DNA of 38,323 nucleotides from an uncultured Verrucomicrobia subdivision 3 bacterium. Lineage in GTDB: Bacteria > Verrucomicrobiota > Verrucomicrobiia > Limisphaerales > UBA11358. The position numbers were made by a program, and so were the translations under genes. The notes below the pieces were generated by a model. That model ran no database searches. It saw only the letters and a list, made by a program, of their open reading frames with translations, and had not been told where the DNA came from. Shown piece after piece: positions 33,446 through 38,323 of the stretch. Position 1 is the stretch's first letter, and the number at the start of each line of letters is the position of its first letter. The stretch covers positions 1 to 38,323 of the forward strand of contig CAIQWB010000032.1 in assembly GCA_903875465.1 (NCBI GenBank), written 5' to 3'.

Positions 33446-33738
33446 CCAGAGATTAGACCAAATCCAAGGCCGGATTGGCAAGTCCAGTTACAACCCGGCA
33501 GCGGGCGGAGCCCGTCTATCGGGATCACGCCAGTGGCACTTTTGTTGGTGGAAATATAAGTCTTTATTATGGAAAGTCAGAAGTCGCCAATTGACAAAGT
33601 TACCCACCCCAGCCAAAATTAAGAATCGAAATAGGTTTAAAAATGTATGGCCGCTCGCCTTTCGTCCTGGCACAACACTGCATACCAGAGCGGCTTGAGG
33701 AAGCGATGATTCAACCTGGCACGATCCTCTCGGATTAA
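33446..33738. other. Divergent intergenic region, 293 bp
   Basis: No gene seen. The sequence is AT-rich in its right half. TTGACA at 33591-33596 could be a rightward -35 box for the 33739 gene, but no convincing -10 box at 16-18 bp was found. The left side must hold the lpxC-fabZ promoter. Confidence 0.35.
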
Positions 33739-34215
33739 ATGAAATTTTCTTTTATACTGCTGACACTGCTTGGTTTATTGGCGACATCGCGCGCCACCCT
33801 GGCTGGGTCCTTGGTGGTCGGGGATTTGGTGCCGGTTATTTCCGCTCCTGATCAAAACGGCAAGCCGTTTGTTTCCACGAATCATTACCAATTTCTCCTG
33901 ATCGCCACCGAAATGGCCGCCGCCAAAGCGGCGAATCAAAAATTGGCGGAACAGGAGGCGGGCTTTTTGGAATTGCACCACGCCGCCTGGTTGCTGGACA
34001 TCCACTCCATGCCGGCCATTGCCCGCTTCTTTGCATTTCCCAAATTGCGAAAATACCCACAGCGCATTATTCTCGTGGACCGAGCCGAAATACTGGCCGG
34101 ATTTCCCGCTCAGGCGGGGCGGGTAACTGTGGTGGCGGTGACCCCTGACCAGCACATTCGGAACTTTAGTTTTTGGGATCCGAACGCCACGCCATTAGCC
34201 AGGTGCTTTCCTTGA
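33739..34215 (+). CDS. Small secreted thioredoxin-fold-like protein, 158 aa
   Basis: The ATG at 33739 is followed by a signal peptide (M-K-F-S-F-I-L-L-T-L-L-G-L-L-A-T-S-R-A, cleaved near A-T-L-A-G). The mature part begins V-V-G-D-L-V-P-V-I-S-A-P-D-Q-N-G-K-P-F, a peroxiredoxin/AhpC-TSA-like opening, and then P-Q-R-I-I-L-V-D-R-A-E. There is no C-x-x-C or peroxidatic Cys, so redox catalysis is unlikely; YtfJ-like periplasmic proteins look similar. No neighbour explains its role. Confidence 0.65.
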   Translation: MKFSFILLTLLGLLATSRATLAGSLVVGDLVPVISAPDQNGKPFVSTNHYQFLLIATEMAAAKAANQKLAEQEAGFLELHHAAWLLDIHSMPAIARFFAFPKLRKYPQRIILVDRAEILAGFPAQAGRVTVVAVTPDQHIRNFSFWDPNATPLARCFP

Positions 34216-34235
34216 GGGTTTTGCATTAAGAGACT

Positions 34236-34462
34236 GTTTTAAAATTCCAACCGAGCCCCCGGCGGGTCTTTTGCCGCTGACCGGCGTTGGCGCGGTCCAC
34301 TGGCTTATCAAGCCGCTGCCAATCAGTTGCCCTTTTAACGATGCGCGCTTCGCGCAGCGGCAGTCTCACCAGACCACTACGGGTATGCCGGCGATTTTTC
34401 AAAAGTGTTTCTGCTCCAACATTTTAACACATACAAGCCATTTTAATTTCGGAGTTCGGGTT
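34236..34462. repeat. Hairpin element, copy B (left end diverged)
   Basis: From about 34300 to 34462 the sequence matches copy A, including G-C-T-G-C-C-A-A, the central TGCGCG-CTT-CGCGCA stem and the right terminal repeat ending at 34462. To the left (34236-34299) similarity is weak, and the left terminal repeat is not recognisable, so this copy is truncated, rearranged or an older insertion. It lies between the small secreted protein and the ROK gene. Confidence 0.7.
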
Positions 34463-34592
34463 CAATTCCCCTTGTTTCCCAGCGATGGCTGACCTAGAAT
34501 TTTTTCAATCCATGGGCGGCCCGTCGAGCTGGTCAAAAGATCAGGCCGGGAGTTGAATCAAATTTGGCCACCTTGGAGAAGCTTTTTTAAAC

Positions 34593-35633
34593 ATGAGTAC
34601 GATGCGTGGGATTTATATTGGCACGGACAGCGGCGCCACCACCTCCAAAGTGGGGGCGGTTTGGGCGGATGGCAAAACCGTTTCAACCAAACTATTGCAG
34701 CGACCCACCAATTCCCAAAATGGCCCGGCGGCGGTTGTGCAAGGCTGGGTCGATGCCATCGCGGATTACCTTAAACAACATCAATTGAGCTGGGACGCGG
34801 TGCAGGGCGTGGGGTTGGCCATCCCTGGACCTTACGAGAGTTATGGCGTCCTGGCCAAGTCGGCCAATCTGCCGGCCAGTTTCGTTGGTTGGAATGTGCA
34901 CCAGGATTATAGCCATGCGCTCGCCAAGGCCAGCGGACGGGCCATTCCTTTGGTGGTGGGCAACGATGGCATGTTGGGTGGGGTGGCCGAGGCGGCCAAG
35001 GTGCGTGGCGCGCAAAAGTGCTCGGTGCTAATGCTGGCCCCGGGTTCGGGACTTGGCAGTGCTTATATTGATGCCAATGGATTGCCCTTGCAGGGGGATA
35101 CCCTGGCCGGGATGGAAACTGCCCACATGCCTGCGCCTTTGCAATTATTGAATATGAAGCCGCTGCCCTGTGGTTGCGGGCGTACGTGGGGCTGTATCGA
35201 ACCTTACACGACCATTTCAGGACTGCCTTACTTGCTGGCGGACAAGCTCACGCAATACCCGGATCATGATCTGGCCAGATCCACCGCTACGCCGAAGGAA
35301 AAAGTGCTGTCATTGCGTGGACTCGCACAAAAGGGCGATCCGCTGGCGGTGGAGATTTTTGATTTTCAGGCCAAGGCCATGGGCGTGCATGTGGCCAATC
35401 TATGCCTGGCTCTGGACCCGCACTATGTCGTGATCGGTGGTGGCTTGATGGATCATGAATCCACCACCCCCGAATTCCGGGACCGCTATTTGGGCATCAT
35501 TCGGGAAACGGCAAACCAGTTCATTTGGCCGGTGCAGCGGGAGCATCTTAAAATTGTTTCCGCCTCGCTGGGGGACCTTTCTCAATCCATCGGCGCGGCC
35601 CTGGCTGCATTATATCAAGCGCAGAAGGCCTGA
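34593..35633 (+). CDS. ROK-family sugar kinase/glucokinase-like protein
   Basis: This 346-residue protein has the ROK ATP site G-T-D-S-G-A-T-T-S-K at 10-19, the catalytic N124-D125-G motif and a second nucleotide motif A-P-G-S-G-L-G near 149-155. The zinc signature is E-T-A-H178 with C193-G-C195-G-R-T-W-G-C201-I-E. ROK enzymes phosphorylate hexoses such as glucose, mannose, fructose or N-acetyl sugars; there is no N-terminal HTH, so it is an enzyme rather than a repressor. The E-T-A-H variant departs from the usual E-x-G-H. It probably feeds sugars released by the glycosidases into glycolysis; this is inference from content, not operon structure. The ATG at 34593 was chosen, with GGAGAAG somewhat far upstream. 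Confidence 0.85.
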   Translation: MSTMRGIYIGTDSGATTSKVGAVWADGKTVSTKLLQRPTNSQNGPAAVVQGWVDAIADYLKQHQLSWDAVQGVGLAIPGPYESYGVLAKSANLPASFVGWNVHQDYSHALAKASGRAIPLVVGNDGMLGGVAEAAKVRGAQKCSVLMLAPGSGLGSAYIDANGLPLQGDTLAGMETAHMPAPLQLLNMKPLPCGCGRTWGCIEPYTTISGLPYLLADKLTQYPDHDLARSTATPKEKVLSLRGLAQKGDPLAVEIFDFQAKAMGVHVANLCLALDPHYVVIGGGLMDHESTTPEFRDRYLGIIRETANQFIWPVQREHLKIVSASLGDLSQSIGAALAALYQAQKA

Positions 35634-35716
35634 CGGCATAATTTGAGGAGGAAACCTGCACGGTAATTTGGCAGGCTAATGAGGCTTGGGACGGTAGTGT
35701 TGGGGGGCACGAGGTA

Positions 35717-36940
35717 TTAGTCCTCGTGGTCAAACACGTAGGTATTGGCGTCCTGTTTCAAGATCAAGCGCTGGCCGTCGGTGGATCCAGCAAAGGTTTT
35801 ATTGTCAGTGCCATTGGACAGGGTGAAGGTGTAATTGGTGCCATCATTGGTCCAGGGGCCTTTATAATTGATGGTTTCCATGGGCTGGCCGGGCTGAGGA
35901 TTAGGGTTGGGATGCGGCCAATATTTGAGGTAAGCCTGGTTGTCACCGGCCACGATGAGGATGGTGTCGGCGTAGGCTGACGTCATCCAAGCGCGGGCCC
36001 CACGCATCTCAGCCGAGGTGATTTTCGGCTGGGTCAGGCGGAGGTAGGCGAAGCTGACGCGCACATTAAAATCCCAATGACCCAAGACCGGTTGCGGATC
36101 GTATTTGGGTGACTTGCCGGTTTTCAGATAAGTGTTCAGGTCGTCCAAATTCGGTTCGACGATGCCCCATACGGTTTTGAGGAGGTCGTTGTTGTTGATC
36201 AGGTTTTGGACGTTGGGTTGGTTGAGCAGCTCGCCCATGGGGATGTGCGTGGCCCAAGCGTTGGTGAATTGCGCGTCCGCCGCCAAGGCTTGCAAATCGT
36301 CCCGCTCGACGAGGGAGAGGAACATGGGATAACGGGCCAGGCGCGCGCTGAGGCCCGGGTTCTGGCAGATGAGGCCGGCGAGGTTGGCAACTCGATAGTA
36401 ATTTTCTGGCAGGGTGCCCACTGCGCCGGCCGTGCTGGCCAGTCCGGTACTGGTGGCATCCTGCCCCAAGTGATTGATCAGGCGGGTGGAAAACGACTCG
36501 GAATCGGAGGCGGCCACCTGAACGGTCCAGAAACTTAAATTAAAAATAACAAAAGTAATCAGTACCAGATAGGCCGTGCCATTGAGTACGCCCACGCAGG
36601 CACCCAAACGGTGATTCAGGCGGGTCCAAATGGAAAGTTCCAGTTCCCCCACATGGTGTTTGTGATGGACTTCCGATTTGCGATGGAAATAGGCACCGGC
36701 CATTTTGAAAACGGTGAGCACCAAAGGAAACGCGATGATGGGCGCAACCATCCAGGCCATGGTTTCATTAGGAAAACCCACATGGGTAAGCAACGGCTTG
36801 AGCAAATGGCCCAGGGGGCCGGCGAGCAATGCCGCAAAAATAATGCCCACGAAGGAGAAGGAGGCCCGAATCACCCCCTGGCGATAACCCATTCCCACCG
36901 TTGAACCTACCAGCACCAATGTCAGAATCCAAATGGTCAT
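35717..36940 (-). CDS. CvpA-like membrane protein with a soluble C-terminal domain
   Basis: The ATG at 36940 gives a 407-residue protein with four membrane helices in about the first 160 residues (M-T-I-W-I-L-T-L-V-L-V-G, V-I-R-A-S-F-S-F-V-G-I-I-F-A-A-L-L, I-I-A-F-P-L-V-L-T-V-F and G-T-A-Y-L-V-L-I-T-F-V-I-F). This is the CvpA/colicin V production arrangement, with G-x-x-x-G-x-x-R-G after the first helix (G-M-G-Y-R-Q-G-V-I-R). A soluble region follows (N-P-G-L-S-A-R-L-A-R-Y), ending in a small beta-rich domain (N-Y-T-F-T-L-S-N-G) resembling other short verrucomicrobial C-terminal domains. It diverges from the glycosyltransferase gene. Confidence 0.75.
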   Translation of the reverse strand: MTIWILTLVLVGSTVGMGYRQGVIRASFSFVGIIFAALLAGPLGHLLKPLLTHVGFPNETMAWMVAPIIAFPLVLTVFKMAGAYFHRKSEVHHKHHVGELELSIWTRLNHRLGACVGVLNGTAYLVLITFVIFNLSFWTVQVAASDSESFSTRLINHLGQDATSTGLASTAGAVGTLPENYYRVANLAGLICQNPGLSARLARYPMFLSLVERDDLQALAADAQFTNAWATHIPMGELLNQPNVQNLINNNDLLKTVWGIVEPNLDDLNTYLKTGKSPKYDPQPVLGHWDFNVRVSFAYLRLTQPKITSAEMRGARAWMTSAYADTILIVAGDNQAYLKYWPHPNPNPQPGQPMETINYKGPWTNDGTNYTFTLSNGTDNKTFAGSTDGQRLILKQDANTYVFDHED

Positions 36941-36998
36941 GTGTACAGTTAAAAATATTCTCTTAAAAAAGCACGCAGAAAATGCTAATCTTTCTCCC

Positions 36999-37724
36999 TT
37001 GAAGATATCGATCATTGTCCCGGCATTCAATGAAGAACGCTTGCTGGCCGTTTCACTGGCTAAAATCCAGGCGGCGGCGGCGGCGTTTTCCCGCCGTGGT
37101 TGGGGGGTGGAACTCATTGTGTGCGATAACAATTCCACGGATCAAACGTCTGCCATCGCCACCGCTACGGGGGCCAGGGTCGTGTTTGAGCCCATTAATC
37201 AAATCGCCCGGGCCCGGAATTGCGGGGCGGCTGCGGCCACCGGCGACTGGCTGCTGTTTGTGGATGCGGATTCCCATCCAAGCGAGGAACTGCTGGACGA
37301 CGTGGCGGAAGCAATCCTTGCGGGTCGCTGCCTGGCCGGGGGCAGTACCATCCGCCTCGACGAACGACTGCTGGTGCCCAGCTTAGTTACGCAATTCTGG
37401 AACCTGAGCAGCCGGTTGGGGCGGTTGATGGCAGGATCATTTATTTTTTGTGAAACCTCAGCCTTCCGGCAACTGGGCGGGTTTAGCCATGAATTGTTTG
37501 CGGCGGAAGAACTGGAGCTCAGCCAGCGTTTCAAACGCCTGGCAAAGCAGGCTGGGCGCACAGTAGTGATCCTGCATCGGCACCCATTGATCACTTCCGC
37601 ACGCAAAGTGCATTTGTACACGGCCCGGGAGCATTTGGGTTTTATGTGGCGCGCGATTTTTCGTCAGCGGCAGGCCTTGGGCAGCCGGCAAGCAGCTTAT
37701 CTGTGGTATGATGGGCGGAGGTAG
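36999..37724 (+). CDS. Glycosyltransferase family 2
   Basis: GT-A type transferase, about 241 residues from a TTG at 36999 (L-K-I-S-I-I-V-P-A-F-N-E-E-R), which aligns with the usual GT2 start. An ATG at 36933 would add 22 residues but would overlap the first codons of the divergent CvpA-like gene. Motifs are V-C-D-N-N-S-T-D-Q-T, A-R-A-R-N-C-G, and the D-x-D equivalent V-D-A-D-S near residues 89-93, with an E-E-L-E-L-S-Q-R-F motif later. There are no membrane helices. It transfers a sugar from a nucleotide donor, acceptor unknown; envelope glycan or lipid is likely. Confidence 0.85.
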   Translation: MKISIIVPAFNEERLLAVSLAKIQAAAAAFSRRGWGVELIVCDNNSTDQTSAIATATGARVVFEPINQIARARNCGAAAATGDWLLFVDADSHPSEELLDDVAEAILAGRCLAGGSTIRLDERLLVPSLVTQFWNLSSRLGRLMAGSFIFCETSAFRQLGGFSHELFAAEELELSQRFKRLAKQAGRTVVILHRHPLITSARKVHLYTAREHLGFMWRAIFRQRQALGSRQAAYLWYDGRR

Positions 37725-37767
37725 GGCGGGGAATAGATGAGGCTTTGGGCGCTGGGCGGTGGGCTTT

Positions 37768-37973
37768 AACCCGAACTCCGAAATTAAAACGGCCGGTCTG
37801 CATCAATCTTTTGGGCATAAACGCTTTGGAAAATTGGCTTCCCAAGCCACTGCCAAGCAGTTGCCCATTTAAGGATGCGCGCTTCGCGCAGAGGCAGTCT
37901 CACCAGACCACTGCGGGTATGCCGGCGATTGTTCCAAAGTGTTTCTGCTCCAACATCTTGACACATCCCAGCC
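37768..37973. repeat. Hairpin element, copy C (right end missing)
   Basis: The left terminal repeat AACCCGAACTCCG at 37768 and the following about 200 bases match copy A with about 14 differences in 206 positions by eye (93%). Matching stops at CCCAGCC (37967-37973), where copy A continues into its right terminal repeat and this copy runs into unrelated sequence. The central stem TGCGCG-CTT-CGCGCA is perfect here. Confidence 0.85.
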
Positions 37974-38041
37974 GGTTCCTCGCTGTTTTCGGTGGCATGT
38001 GAATCGAGCTGACCAATTGAGCGGTTGGGGAATTGCTGCTT

Positions 38042-38181
38042 CAATCCCAACGGGATTGCGTCCGCCAGCCCAAGGTTGCGAGGCACGAGCTACCTTGGGT
38101 ATTCCCCCCAACGACCGCCAACCCCAAAGGGGTTGTGCCCGTTGGCCGGTACCGCCCCATGGCACAACCCCGTTGGGGTTG
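38042..38181. repeat. Cluster of four short perfect hairpins
   Basis: CAATCCC-AAC-GGGATTG (38042-38058), CCCAAGGT with ACCTTGGG (38069-38076, 38092-38099), CAACCCC-AAA-GGGGTTG (38119-38135) and CAACCCC-GTT-GGGGTTG (38165-38181). Three have 7-bp stems and 3-base loops. The last two can also pair with each other into a longer stem. The repeated CAAYCCC...GGGRTTG unit looks like REP-type intergenic sequence common in Planctomycetota and Verrucomicrobiota (from memory). Open frames across it on both strands are probably not genes. Confidence 0.75.
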
Positions 38182-38222
38182 CCTGGAGTTTGGCTCAGTT
38201 AGACTATTTCACGCTTAAAAAG

Positions 38223-38323
38223 ATGGCTGATTCGAGTGGGTGGTCGCATTTTCGGGCGTTGTGGTCTGGGGCGGTGTTGGGGGTGAAGCCGGTAAAATGG
38301 GTTTGGAGGGCATCGGACCAGAG
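38223..38323 (+). CDS. Possible partial CDS at the right edge
   Basis: An ATG at 38223 opens a frame that reaches the window end: M-A-D-S-S-G-W-S-H-F-R-A-L-W-S-G-A-V. The opposite strand is also open across the same bases, and both translations are of ordinary composition. It could be repeat sequence translated by chance. No domain is recognisable in 33 residues. Confidence 0.25.
   Translation, partial: MADSSGWSHFRALWSGAVLGVKPVKWVWRASDQ

Noticed and set aside
37869-38202. Small genes across the four-hairpin cluster
   Set aside because: Open on both strands; translations reflect the repeat and contain no domain.

Overview
The window looks like a chromosomal segment of a Verrucomicrobiota bacterium, probably of the Pedosphaera/Limisphaerales kind. 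The clues are a pseudopilin with the [20 protein letters not shown]-type leader, extracellular proteins ending in a W-P...F-R-L Ig-like tail, sulfatase-fold proteins, GH2 and GH53 glycosidases, a fused lpxC-fabZ gene with lpxA (so LPS and an outer membrane), and mcsA-mcsB-clpC. This placement is inferred from gene content; there is no rRNA in the window.

Layout. 1-0.5 kb: a cut-off IS66-like tnpA start on the minus strand and a tiny single-TM protein. 0.68-3.3 kb (minus): a PAT/AmpG-type MFS transporter followed by a sulfatase-fold protein in which essentially every catalytic position is substituted. 3.4-8.0 kb: a DUF554 membrane protein, a secreted GH2 glycosidase with a C-terminal discoidin domain, and a cupin. 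8.1-12.1 kb (minus): a PAPS-type sulfotransferase followed by a large YfhO-type membrane protein. 12.2-15.2 kb: a possible small ORF, a lipoprotein, an unknown protein, and a three-domain glutaminase-STAS-cNMP-binding protein. 15.4-22.4 kb: a hairpin-rich intergenic region, a secreted PQQ-propeller-like protein, a SOUL-family lipoprotein, a pseudopilin, a repeat-rich gap with a nine-unit 10-bp tandem repeat, and a secreted GH53 galactanase. 22.6 kb: tRNA-Glu(TTC). 22.7-27.9 kb: the tight operon ilvE-mcsA-mcsB-clpC with a clear intrinsic terminator. 28.2-31.3 kb: a DapF homologue with both catalytic cysteines replaced by serine, and a UvrD/Rep helicase. 31.3-33.4 kb (minus): lpxC-fabZ then lpxA. 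33.7-37.7 kb: a small secreted protein, a ROK kinase, a CvpA-like membrane protein and a GT2 glycosyltransferase. The right end holds repeats and an edge fragment.

How the parts work together. The GH2, GH53, ROK kinase and PAT transporter fit growth on polysaccharides, with extracellular hydrolysis, uptake and sugar phosphorylation. lpxC-fabZ/lpxA start lipid A synthesis, and the sulfotransferase, YfhO and GT2 proteins probably modify envelope glycans or lipids. McsA/McsB/ClpC form the protein-arginine-phosphorylation quality-control route. The most unusual items are the catalytically degenerate sulfatase, the Ser/Ser DapF homologue, the glutaminase-STAS-cNMP fusion, and several unannotated repeat families: a ~230-bp hairpin element with terminal inverted repeats in three copies, a ~170-bp degenerate repeat in two copies, a 10-bp tandem array and a four-hairpin cluster.
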